DNA of 64,000 nucleotides from positions 10,462,001 to 10,526,000 of the forward strand of contig NC_079371.1 in NCBI RefSeq assembly GCF_021018895.1, read 5' to 3'. The stretch comes from Seriola aureovittata (taxonomy: Eukaryota; Chordata; Actinopteri; Carangiformes; Carangidae). A program made the translations under genes and the position numbers. Positions 52,801 through 64,000 of the stretch are shown one piece after another. Below the pieces are notes generated by a model, which saw nothing but the letters and a program-made list of their open reading frames with translations, was not told the origin of the DNA and did no database searches. Position 1 is the first letter of the stretch. Every line of letters begins with the position of its first letter.

Positions 52801-54114
52801 CGGGACATTATTTTCTTTCTTTCTCAGGTTCCAGTCCTTCTCAGGTGGAAATCACTGTAAACACAGCGTGTCCCAGATCTCGTAGATTGCAGAAATTGCA
52901 GAACATATTTTGCATCATTAAGTTTTGAGGCATGCATCTAGCATAGCATACAGCTCATGTCTATTTCCTTTGTTCTTGTTTAACAGCACAGATGCAAAGC
53001 TACAAAAGTTATAAAGTTAGCACTTAAGGTTTTGATGTCTGCACTTATTTAGAACAAATAAAGCTGTTTGCTTTAGAAAGAACACACTATAATTGTGGGT
53101 TGCAGGTGAAAATGTTTGTTCCAAAATGAGATGAAAAAAAAATGAAATGACATTGTCAGTGAGGAAATCAGTGATGTTGCAAATTCAAAGCACATTATGC
53201 CCCTATTTCTAGGCATAAGAAATGCCTTAAGAGACGTATTTTCAGCAATTAACAAAGAGGTTGCCTCGTTAACAGCAGGGGGCCCTAGATCCTTGCTTGG
53301 CACAGCAACCTACTGTTTAGCATTCCATGCTTGGAGCCCAAGGTGCAGGTTTTTATTATACAAAATGTATTATTAATTTCCAAGCCTTCAAAAATATTGA
53401 CCTCAATATTTGTCTAACCTAATCATGTTTATTTTATCTTGCCCATAGCGTGTAAATCATGCTAAATCAGCTTTAATTACACTGGAGTGGAGTTTGTCTA
53501 CAGTTGAGGTAGTAGAGATTAGATTCAAGGACAGGATTATTTTATTGCTATCACTGAATTTTTGTTGCCTCCTGCACTGTGTGTGCATTGCTGTGCTGAC
53601 ATGTGGGCGTATGTGCAACTGTGATCTTATCTGACGAGGGAGATAATTGGAATTTATAGGAGGTAACAGATAACATGACTGTACATCCAGCCAAACTGAC
53701 AACAGCAGGGGCGGCAATATATAACCTATCATGGCTGTTCATTTTCAACGAGTGGTTTAAAATGGGAAGCCAGTGGCGAGATGATACAGTCCGACACAGA
53801 CTGAAGCTGCAGCACATGGGATTTCTCCTGTTTTTAACACTGGTAAACCACATGCACCAAGTGCAGGTGGTACTTGTTTGTAACCTGAGAATTTTACTGA
53901 ACGCAACAACACATTATCTTTTATAAAATCTTCTGAGGTCTCAGAGGACATTTAAGCAGCTGTTATCTGTTCTCCTATGCCTCCAGTTTGTGCTATTGTA
54001 ACCTTCTTCCCCACTCTCAGACACTGTCCTGATTACAGAATAGAAAATGTTCAATTATTGTAAGCAGCACTTTAGAATGCAGAGCTAAAATACAAAAGAA
54101 GAGAGGAAATATAA
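49831..54114. other. Intergenic sequence, no gene recognised
   Basis: Mostly unique sequence. A piece at about 49960-50120 (GTTTCCAAAAATCTCC, TGGTTAAGTTTAGGGAAAG) resembles another common fish repeat, but only weakly. No exon chain or RNA gene was seen; ORFs at 50979-51443 and 53675-53926 carry no recognised domain. Confidence 0.55.
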
Positions 54115-54580
54115 AGGCCTGGTCACACCAGCATTTAAAATGCTGAAACTCTGAAATGAAATTAATTTATTTCAATGGAGTCACTACAACAACTGCATTG
54201 GTGATGAATTTTTATATAATTTACCCATTTAAACTTAAAGGCTTAAAGTTAAGCATAATTATGGGAGAGTTGCTTTGAGTGACAGGTGGGCGAGCGTATG
54301 CTTGCAACAAACCAGCATGTACCAAATCTCGGGTCCGCAAATGCCACTACACTTTGCCCATTTTTGGATTAGCTGGGAGTCAGGCACCGCCAAGATGGCA
54401 ACGGAAGAGCAGTTCACACTGAGCTTCAGCACTGCTCTTCAGAAACCTATGGGTGACGTCGCAGACTACGTCCATCTTTATTTACAGTCTATGTTGCTAC
54501 CACAGTCCTGGCTGGCTAGCATATTAGCCATTAACTTGCCAGCTCCAGTACTTCACCAACTAGTCCTTTGATTGTTTGTA
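54115..54580. repeat. Decayed fish interspersed repeat
   Basis: Landmarks are CCCATTTTTGGATTAGCTGG, GGAGTCAGGCACCGCCAAGA, TGACGTCGCAGACTACGTCC and TTTATTTACAGTCTATG, all familiar from a common fish repeat. The open frame at 54275-54571 is part of it and is not a gene. Family assignment is from memory. Confidence 0.65.
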
Positions 54581-57500
54581 CAATTTATATTAAAAAGTAA
54601 AAAGTTGTTCTTTTGTGTTCATGTGTACAAACCACAATCAATATACATTTCAATTAAGGACTACAGAGTCAAGGTACTCTGTCAGGAACATGAATAAAGG
54701 GTCTCTTTATTGTTTACCAAATGAGATGTATTATTGCTGTAGAGTTGGCAGGAATAATATTTACTGCTGCAAAAGGTTAGTATGCAGAGATTCTTGTTTA
54801 AATGAATGTTTGACAAATGAGTTTCCCTTGAAGACATATGACACATTATTAGCATTTTATTATAACTAATGATGTGGGTGATCAGGATTATGTAGAGAAG
54901 ATAAATCATTCTCCATCCTTTCATTTACAGAATGACAGTGCTTTATGGCTCGTTGCTGGGCATTAGACCTGGGTCACAGATTATATCTTCAGTCGATTTT
55001 AAAGGGATATTTTCAACTTGGGCCTGATTTTCATAGCTTTTTCCAATCATGATTGTGCTGAAAATTTCATCAGCCACTTCTCAGTGGAGCTTCAGTGTAC
55101 TGTAACTCTTCAGCCAAACGCAATTCCCAACAGCTATACCCAAAAGGTGATTACAGCACAACCCAATCCTGCACGTGCTTAATTACGTCTACAGTGGCAG
55201 GCAACCATGATGAAATTCACTTAAACTGCATCTATATTGCATTAATACTGCAGTGATAAGTCCCCCTCCCGACATATATACCGCATTAATACTGTAATGA
55301 TAGCGAAGGTAAAGGTCCCGCACAACACATCTATCTTACATTAGTCTTGCAGGAGCTGCTGCAACCTGTTCTTTCAGAAATGTGATAAACTGGAGTTGAA
55401 GACTTGCAGTATATTGCGACAGTGACCTCATATCTCAAACAACTGGGTGCTCAGCTATTCCTTTTTGGCACCTGACAGCTGAAAAGAGAGCACATTTGAA
55501 TTTTTTTGACTGTTCCTTCTAAGGGCAGAGAAACACTATAAAAGTGGTGCTGTGTTGTGTAGTGAAAAATGGTTTGTATGACAGACAGGGCCTTGGCCAG
55601 TTTTATAAGGCTGGCTTTGAGACAGACTAATAAACATATAATACTAGTGAGAGAGACAATGTGAATACACAGACCACTCTATCATTCTTGGCTCTTGGCA
55701 GCCTGTGCAATCGGGGCTGTCCTAAGGCTTTATCCTGGGAGCTGTCTACGCAGGACTAATGTCCTCCAAACTGTGCTGACAGACAATTCAAGTTAAGAGT
55801 GCTGGCTGCAGAGGTTCAGGGCAGCCTACCTCTATTTGGGGATTTCATTCTGCATTCAAGAATGTGCTTCCCTTCCTCAACCACTTCCTTCTGTCCTGTG
55901 GCCTTCAAAAGCACTTGGACTAGCTTAATTGAAAAGAAAAAAAAAAAATCTTGATTTGTTTAGTTAGCATGTGTTGAAGTGTTTCTTTCCATCATGTCTG
56001 GCATTCACTGATCAACACTAATGCTCTCACATCCTTGAATTGCTTCTATTCTATAAGCACACAGTGACCACCTTCAGCAAGATGTTCCTGATGATACTTC
56101 TTAATATAAAAAAAATTAAACCACTTCACGTATGGCGGTGAGCATGCATAATGTGTACTTGTGTGTGGGCATTCATGAGCTATTGGCATACAGCTAACAT
56201 AGTGTGGAAAAAAATGAATGTTTTTCATCTTTGTTTTTAACTACTTATCAACCAAGCACCACACTCTTGGACCCTCAAAACCTGTTAACAACCCACTGTT
56301 TAATTCCAAATATCCATGGTCGGGAAAAACAAAATAATTATTTTTGTCCCATTTTACATTCTTTGAAGCAGATGCCTCACGCTTCTTTTCATGCATGTGT
56401 TGCATTCACATTAATGTGGTTGGACTGTGCACATGGACAGTTTCTTGACTGATTTCCTTTCATGAATTTCATCCTGCTCTGTATGTGTTTATCCCATGGT
56501 ACATTGCTCAAATGCAACGGAGGGCCCCTTGCTGTTCCCCTCAGCAGCTGCAAACTTAAAGCTGAATGTATATGTGGAGTGTTATCTACATCTGTTCTGT
56601 TGGTTTGCACTTTTTATGAGGCCCTTATATCCCTGCATGAACCTGCAAAGTGTAACCACTCGTGTGTTACTAATCAGTTCATGTTACAATGAAATTGTGT
56701 TTACTTCTTTTTGATGTAACTGCTTTTCCCCAACTTGCCTCATCTGCCTCTGTGAAGTATTCTCAACATTTCCCAGATTGTCTTTTGACAATCCCCTGAG
56801 AGCATGTGTGAACTTGTTGCATTCATAGCAGAGGAGAACAGTAGGAAAAGCAATGTTTTTTCAGTGATGGATGGAAAAGGTCATGCCAGCTCTCTTTTTA
56901 GCACTGATAGACAGCCTGCTGTCCAGACCTCTGGAGCTGGTTGAACGGGGCTAAGCCTCAGAGCAGATTGTGCCAGCTGCTAAAATTCAGAGCCACACAG
57001 CAGTCGAAACAAAGGTGCCCTGTAGCTGAACTCAAACACATTTTTATTTATTTATTTCTTCAGAATATAGGGGTAGTTATCAGATTTTTACAAGACAGTG
57101 ACTATAAATCTATCTCCACTGAAAAAAAGAGAGGAATGTTTCTACCAATTGAGGCACGTATTATATGCTGACACAATCCTAATGATGTTAAATAAAATGC
57201 TGCTTTGACTGAGGATCCAGACAAAGCTGAGCAAGCTTTTGATTGAAAGATAAATTGAAAATGCTGACTGCTCATTTGTTCCACTGACTATGGTCTAATA
57301 ATACCCTCAAGCCCTTCATTTTGACACGCAATGTTATTCTGAAAAATATCGTTTGCAAAGAGGTCAAAAGAACAAGAGATGAAATCTCTATGCAGTAAGT
57401 GAAATGGCTCAATAGTGTGGGTTTAATATCATCGCCATCTTTCAATAATATTGGCCTTTTGAGTGGATGAACACCAGTTGATCCTTGTAATAAGGTTCCA

Positions 57501-60500
57501 GATCCAAGAGTCGGCATTAAAAGATTTTACAGTGCAGGTTCATCAGCAATCCCATCACAACTCGATCAAGCATTATGTCTGGCTGACCCACAATCAAAAA
57601 CTGCAGACGCCGTGGTTTTCGGGGATTGATGTGGAAAACCATTGCTTGTGGGGTTAAAGAGTACTGCCATTCCATCATGGTGACACCTCGGCACATAATC
57701 CACATGGGGTATTTTAATTGAGCACTGTCAATGAAAAGCCCACAACCTCGTCAGGCCTCTGAAAAGCTGAGGTGGGTTTTTTCTCCTGCTTGTTCAGCCT
57801 GTATGCTACAATCTTGTAAAACAACTACACAACATAGAGGCATTTGCCATGTGTCCTTCAGTCATGGGATCAACTGGAGGTGATTGCTCGTTATGATTGT
57901 CATGAAAAAATCTAGTCGAGGACGAAAATTCTGAACCGCAAAGCTAAACATCCTCTCAGCTGTCTGGTATTCACATAACTAGCAAAATGGCCAGGTACAC
58001 ATTTGCATCCACGGCTCTCTAATTTAACTCTCTAATTTGGATTTCACAGTTATCACTACAGGGGGCTGATAAATGAAAAAACCCTGTAGGACTCCAAAGT
58101 ACTCAGGTCAGAAATTATGGAAATTCAAAACCATATGTAAAAATCCAGATGTAGAATTACCCAACCTGTGGTGCCTGGAGGACATCGATTATGTTGACAC
58201 AGCACTTTTTTTTTTTTGTAGCATGTTTTCATCCCCTGGTGTAAAACATGCAATGAAACTTTATCTGACAGGTTACTTGATTGTAGGAAATTCTAGAGCT
58301 GAGCACTGGTGAAAAGATGGTATAATCCTTTTTCCCTTCCTATCTATTTTTTAACAGCAGCCTTGTGCCTGTTGGTGGGTAGGAGAGTTTTCCATGTTAC
58401 TGCGTATTCCTGTGCTACCTTTGATGTCCAGCAGATGTTCTCAGCGTATTCCCTTTCCCCCCCCTTTAATGGAGTCCTGTGTTTACCTTTTCCAGCATTT
58501 TCTTTATAATCTCAGTATCCATGGCCTATCTACAAAATGGATGCACTGGTCTTTCATGGGACTGTAAACAAAAAGCCAATCTCATCCCTGTGTAAGGTGC
58601 TCTTTGTCCATATTTGACAAGTCAGTGCAAATTTTGTGATGAGATCACAGTTTAGTTTGATGAATCCAAACAAGAGGTTTTGTTTGATTGCTTTTTTTTT
58701 TTTTTTTTTTTTCAAATTTGAGTCTCAGTTTCTGACATAATCAGAAATGCAGGAGGTGCTGCTGGAGGCTTTTACTGTGAAGCAGCTGCAGGAAAAGTAA
58801 AAAAAAAAATGTCAACCACTGAGGGGTACTCTAAATCTAGATTTTTTTTCCCAGATTTTTCAGAGGTCTGTTTCTGACAAGAATTTTTTCAAGATTTTTC
58901 ATCAAGTAATACTAATCCCAGTGTAACCTAGGTCATCTCATAAATTACAGATCCAGACCTGACACATGTAAGTGCCAAGTACAACTATACCCTTAGAGCA
59001 TGGCAACTCACCAGCAACTGTCTTGTCTGTTACTTTGTGTTCCTGCTTGAAGTAAGCCTCTCTGTAGTTTTCTGTTTCTGCTCATGACTCTCAGTATTCC
59101 TGAGAGCTTATCTTCAGTAAAGAATCTGCCTGCACATGAACCTGCTGCCTCCTGTCTGCACTTTCCCTTCAAAAAAAAGGCTGCCCATCAGGAAATGCTA
59201 CTTATATCCAAATAACCACCATAATTTCAGAAATTGCCCTGCTGCAAAAACCATGATACCAAGCAGTAAGTTTTATGTACCATTAATTCAGTTATCATCA
59301 TTAATTTAGTTAAGTTCTTCTGCAGTTTATGGCGGCATTTAATAGTAATTGGTACATTTATTTGCTTCAACTCCCAAATTGGTGAAGCATTTATTAGCCG
59401 GTCTATTCTCTATATAAGTCCATTTAGTTTTATTTGGCACATATTAATGTTAGACACGCACAATAAAACATTTTTGACTCTAAACTGCACACAGCCTTCT
59501 GCCTCAATACACCGTAGAGCAGCTTTGTCAACAGAATTAAATCATTTTACAATTATACGATGTCTCAATGGATGCATTTAAAATGTACAAAAAAATAAAC
59601 AAAAGATGGTTATTAGATACATAAAGTAGAGCTCCATACCTTTGTCCTTGTGGAGAATGCTCTTCCCATGTTGGTTCACAGAGAATAAACTGATGAAGAG
59701 TGTGAGAGCAGAGAGGCATCCTTACACTTATAGATCGACTGTCTGAAAAAAACAAAGTTGCACAATTACACACAGATGTTCATTTGCCAAGCTGTTTCAA
59801 CCATTAATAGATTTCTGGATCCAGAGTGTATTTGGAGGTAATATGTCATTCTCACAATGAATCTTCTGGTTTCCATTCTCACTACACCTCCTCAATACAT
59901 CTTACTGAGGTATTTTCTGTTTGGCAAGTGACCTTATACTCTTCACATTGAAGCCTGGGTCTTTCAAAGCTAACATACTGCTACATACTGTTCATTTAAA
60001 AGGGATAGCAGGTTAATAATCATGTTTTCTGATCTTTTCTGGGTTTGCTAGCTACTTTAGGGATTGCATGTAATCTTGAGGCTCATCTACAATACCTACA
60101 TGCAATTTTAGCTGCGTAAATAGCCTAACTAGAATGAAAAAAATGTTATACAAATAAATTATAAAGTGAACTTAAGTTGTTGATTTGTGCTTTGAAATCT
60201 GTCCATGTTGTGTCTCACTATGCATTGTTGTGCACAATTATCCACTGAGCTAAACAAACCTCTAAAAAAGCTTCAAGACATGAGTTGGAAGTTTTTACCA
60301 GAAGCACTGTGAAACTGTGAAAACACTGCTGGTTAACAAATTCAGTGGCGGTAATCACAGAGAGTCAGACCAAATGTATTGTTTTTGGTATTAGTGTGGT
60401 AACAAGGAAACACAATTAACCAAAGTATATACTAACTGACAGATTAGTTAAACTAACAAAAGCGTCACCGGGGAAAGAGCAATATTACGTGCCCATAGGA

Positions 60501-62522
60501 AATACAGCACTGTAATTAATCCAGTAAACACACACACACAGAGTCCATGAGAGTTAAAATAAGCCCAACAGCAATTCAACAGTCAATTCGAATGCTGTAT
60601 TAGCAACATGAAGTTATAAAGTTAATTTAAGTCTAATAAATCATAAATAAACTAAAATATATATAAATAAATAATAATATAAATAAAAATATCTCAAACA
60701 AGCAACAAGATTAAAAATGGCTGTTGATATCTGCTTGGTCACAAATCTGAAAATCACCCACAATTGTTCATCAGTTTCAGTTAATACAACAGTTAGCTGT
60801 TGTATTAAGCCGAGTTTCTGTTTCCATGGTTACCAAATATGTTTGTCAATATTTGTTTGGTCACAGATCTGACAAAATGGTGGACGTCAGTTAAAGCGAT
60901 AAAGAACTGTGTTGCTATAGTGACAATATTTAAGTGAAGCCAAATGGTGGTGGCAGGATACAAACAGCAAAAAAAGAAAAAGACATTTTGAGCTGGTGAA
61001 TTCAAATATTAATTTCTTTGAACATTATGTTTTTTTGTGAACTTCATCCTTCAGCATATAATGTCTCTATATCCGCACAATGTGAACATGGGCACACATT
61101 GAGAAATACCTTGTATTAATTATTATCTCTTATTGGAGAGGGGTGCTTCCGGGACCACCAAGGTCTCCCAGGTTGTTCAAATTAAACCTGATGAGTGCGT
61201 GTGTGCGTGCGTGTGTGTGTGCATGTGTGTGTGTGTGGTATTTCTCTGAACCTGCTAATCTCCACATTCACTGGAAGCGACTTTTGCTAGAGATTGGTTC
61301 TGCATCAAAGACCTTGCAGTGTGGGTGGGCTTGTGGGCATATTGCAGCTCAACAGGTCGGTTGACTAATTAGCCTCACAATACTTTTTTTCCCCATTGAA
61401 AAACTCAACAATCCATCTGTGAGGTGGGAGCCCTAATAGCTTCCGGTCTGAGGCACACTGTTGCAAGAATTCATGAATTCAGTGACATTATCTTTGATAG
61501 CGAGACTGAGTGATCGGCTTTATTACCAGCCACTGTCACTTGTTCTGGGACAAAGGGCATTGGAGGAAAATAAAATCACCTCACTCGCTTTTAGAATTTT
61601 TCACTTGTTTTAAGGGAAATAAGATTTGTAAGGATTGTTACCAGGTGAAATGACTTGTTAAGATGGATACTGTTTGCAATGAGGTGCTGCCAGGGCCATC
61701 ACCTGTAATGTAATAGGGAACAGTGTTGTGATGGACTGCGACAAGGGCAGCTACTGATTTTCACCTTGAGATAAGGGTCACACTCTTGCCTCATAATCCA
61801 TAAAGGAACTATAATAGCCTCTCCTTCTGCCAGACACGACCCCTTTTTACACCAAAGTAGAACAACACTGTCTGTCAGTGCAGAACTTTTATACTCTGAC
61901 AACCTAATTGAACACATACAGGCACATACGACAATACAGCACGTGTGCAGCATGCAATGAAGAGAAGAATGCAAGCAAATACACATGCAACCGTCTGTGA
62001 TGTAAATTCTTTTATGACTTGTACAAGCTAATATCAGCCAGGCTTAATATAGGAACAAGATAATATAATAGCATCAGAACCAGATGAGAAACGGGATTCA
62101 ATTAGAAATACAGAGCTCAGTTTGGAGTTTGAAGCCTGCTGTTTTTAGAACAACTATCCTGGAAGCACCTCAGGATAAGAAATGAATAGATTGTGCATCT
62201 CCCAGGTCTGGTCAATGATCAAAAGATGGAGACGCAGACAGAAACACACTCTCTCTTTAGATCTATAGGAAAGGTGTCCTTAGGTTACATCATGTGCAGA
62301 TCTGGTGACTGAAAACTTGCAGGCTGATAAAAATCATTATAGGGTAATAAAGACACTGGTAGAATACAGATGTTAGCTGGTGCTATAGATGCCTATACCA
62401 TTTATGCTGGAAAAAATAAGTCTCCACATAAAATGTTGATCACGTTTCCTTTTTACTTCTCTACAGAACATTGCAAAAGCACACAGGTGGCCCCTGGTGT
62501 AAGCTCGACCTTGGGAGAGTGA
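54581..62522. other. Intergenic or intronic sequence, no gene recognised
   Basis: About 8 kb without a convincing exon. Noted inside: a probable repeat fragment at 54990-55140 (GGGCCTGATTTTCATAGC), three related GCATTAATACTG-type stretches at 55230-55350, poly-T at 58690-58712 and a GTGCGT-rich microsatellite at 61196-61238. If synteny with other vertebrates holds, tspan5 would lie to the right, but none of its exons was recognised. Confidence 0.5.
61196..61238. repeat. GTGCGT/GT microsatellite
   Basis: Imperfect GT-rich run with GC interruptions. A simple repeat. Confidence 0.8.
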
Positions 62523-62887
62523 TTAAAGGACCACTGTGTAGGCTTTAGCAGGGGTCTATTAGCAGAAATATAGCAGAAAATAATATTCATCATGTTTTCA
62601 TTAGTGTGTAATCAACTGTAACTATGAATTGTTGTTTTTTAGTTACCTTTGAGTGAGCCCTTCATATGGGGAGTGGGTCACCTTCTATAGAGCCAACCAT
62701 GTTGCGCCACCATGTTTTCTACAGTAGCCTGGAACGGACAAACAAAACACTCGCTCTAGAGAGGGCCTGTCATGCTTTTACGTCTTCTTTCGTGAGCTTC
62801 ATAAGTTGATGGGAGTGGTATTCAGTTGGTTGCAGTCTGCAACGTCACTGCTAGATGCCAGTATATCTTACACACTGGTCCTTTAAA
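62523..62887. mobile_element. Non-autonomous fish repeat with inverted ends (about 365 bp)
   Basis: The left end TTAAAGGACCACTGTGTAGG and right end TTACACACTGGTCCTTTAA are imperfect inverted repeats. Inside are CCATGTTGCGCCACCATG, CTCTAGAGAGGGCCT and TTCAGTTGGTTGCAGTCTGC, all landmarks of a very widespread fish element. No coding capacity; moved in trans if at all. Confidence 0.85.
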
Positions 62888-64000
62888 TATGTATGTTTTG
62901 ATAGGGTTTCAAATGTATTCATCAGAACATCATCATCATCCTCTCCAAAAGTAGCACACTTACTCACGTCTTCGAGAAGAGGCGGATATCTATCGACCAC
63001 AAGTTTTTTTTATTTTTATTTGCGTTATATTTTATATGGTTATTTTTATACCAATGCTTTACTCAGAATTCCTGAAAATATTGCTCAGCTTTTTACACCA
63101 CCGAAGCTCTTTGAACTGAGAATTGTGAAGAAGAGAGACAGGGATAGAAACAGAATGACACAGACAGATTTGTTGACAGGTAATGTTGTTTTGCTCCTTG
63201 CTGAGTGGGTTCAGGTCCTTGAAAGAAGTAATTATGGCTTCTTCTTAGCTGCTAATAAAAACCACTGTCATTCTGTTGAAGCATTGCCTCAAAAATGGAT
63301 TCACTTTGATTCAGAGCAGTTTGATTCCATAATCTGCAGTACGAGGATTATTATACTACGTGCACGTAAAACAAAAAAACAAAACTAAAGTTCGATATTT
63401 TTTTGATTATTGTAAATTGAAGAGTTCATTTCCCAAAATCATGTTGAATCATTACATGATGCCAGTGAATTAATCCCTATACAGACAATCTATCCTTTAG
63501 CAGAGCTATTACTTGTCAACCAAGTGACTGACTCTCCTTGAAATGACTTTTTTTTTACATTTTCTTCCTGCCACTCACTTTGCAAAAGCAGGTGTCTTGT
63601 TTTCAGAATGGTGGGCATATCAAATTCATCTAAATTTATTCAAATTTTTTCCTGTCAATCATTCACTGGAAGCAGGTGTCATGTTTCTGAAATGACAGAT
63701 ATATAGTAGCTCACTTTGGCACCAAACTTTTGGAGCTACAGACTTTATGGAAACCGACTTTCCAAATTTACGACCTCTAAAATGTCCCATCGCCTGCAGC
63801 TATTCTGTGACCATTAATGAATTGTAATGTTGTTTTTGCAACTATGATGAGTTCTGCTCGGCCACTAAAATCTATAGCCGCGGCCCGCACAAAGCAGTGA
63901 TGGACACTTCAGATCTGACAAAGACAGCTATTAGAGACATAGGGAGAGAGAAAGAGGGGGATACAGGCAGAAAAAGAGAGCAAAATTGGACTAAAGTGAG
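62888..64000. other. Intergenic sequence to the window end, no gene recognised
   Basis: The 177-codon open frame at 62855-63388 starts inside the preceding repeat and shows no recognised domain. I see nothing else supportable in this stretch. Confidence 0.5.

Noticed and set aside
54275..54571. 98-codon frame
   Set aside because: It is part of a common fish repeat (landmarks GACTACGTCC and TTTACAGTCTATG).
62855..63388. 177-codon frame near the right end
   Set aside because: It begins inside a non-autonomous repeat and has no recognised domain, no homologue known to me and no exon structure.

Overview
The window is nuclear DNA of a teleost fish, most likely a percomorph. It carries intron-split vertebrate genes with GT-AG junctions, dinucleotide microsatellites, and several interspersed repeats that are familiar from many fish genomes. 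Nothing prokaryotic is present. All repeat names and gene identities come from reading the sequence, because no database search was possible.

Gene-rich left third (1-20.9 kb). Four genes lie close together. An adh8-type alcohol dehydrogenase is on the minus strand (coding exons 1-8 at 4879 down to 1067; the short last exon was not found). It sits head to head with gar1 (5467-7440, +), the H/ACA snoRNP protein. Next in tandem come adh5 (8501-12350, +), the class III glutathione-dependent formaldehyde dehydrogenase, complete in nine exons, and eif4e (14341-19628, +), the cap-binding translation factor, complete in seven exons. I rebuilt every exon from splice sites and reading phase. The adh5 exon sizes match the classical vertebrate ADH set exactly. 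Intron 6 of eif4e holds an unexpected exon-like open frame (19224-19369) that would give a different C-terminus.

Repeat-rich middle (21-43.1 kb). A doubly deleted Tc1-like transposon, a GT microsatellite with a fish repeat, and a split old repeat lead into about 12.5 kb of AT-rich satellite (24.27-33.65 and 39.94-43.10 kb). Its edges are degenerate 26-36 bp monomers. Its core is a higher-order repeat of about 300 bp, part of which is duplicated again as a 2.5 kb unit. A 6.3 kb LTR retroelement has inserted into the core. It has 1,614 bp LTRs that look almost identical, a 4 bp target duplication, a primer-binding site, a polypurine tract, and one intact gag-like ORF of 585 codons, but no pol. 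It is a gag-only, non-autonomous element and looks young.

Right third (43.1-64 kb). No convincing exon was seen. The sequence is mostly unique, with a few short non-autonomous repeats (49.4, 54.1 and 62.5 kb) and microsatellites. In vertebrates EIF4E is usually followed by TSPAN5, which has a very long first intron, so this stretch may belong to its regulatory or intronic landscape. That is inference from synteny only.

The observations most worth following up are the possible alternative terminal or cassette exon of eif4e, the gag-only LTR element with PBS-like motifs repeated inside its LTR end, and the nested organisation of the satellite.
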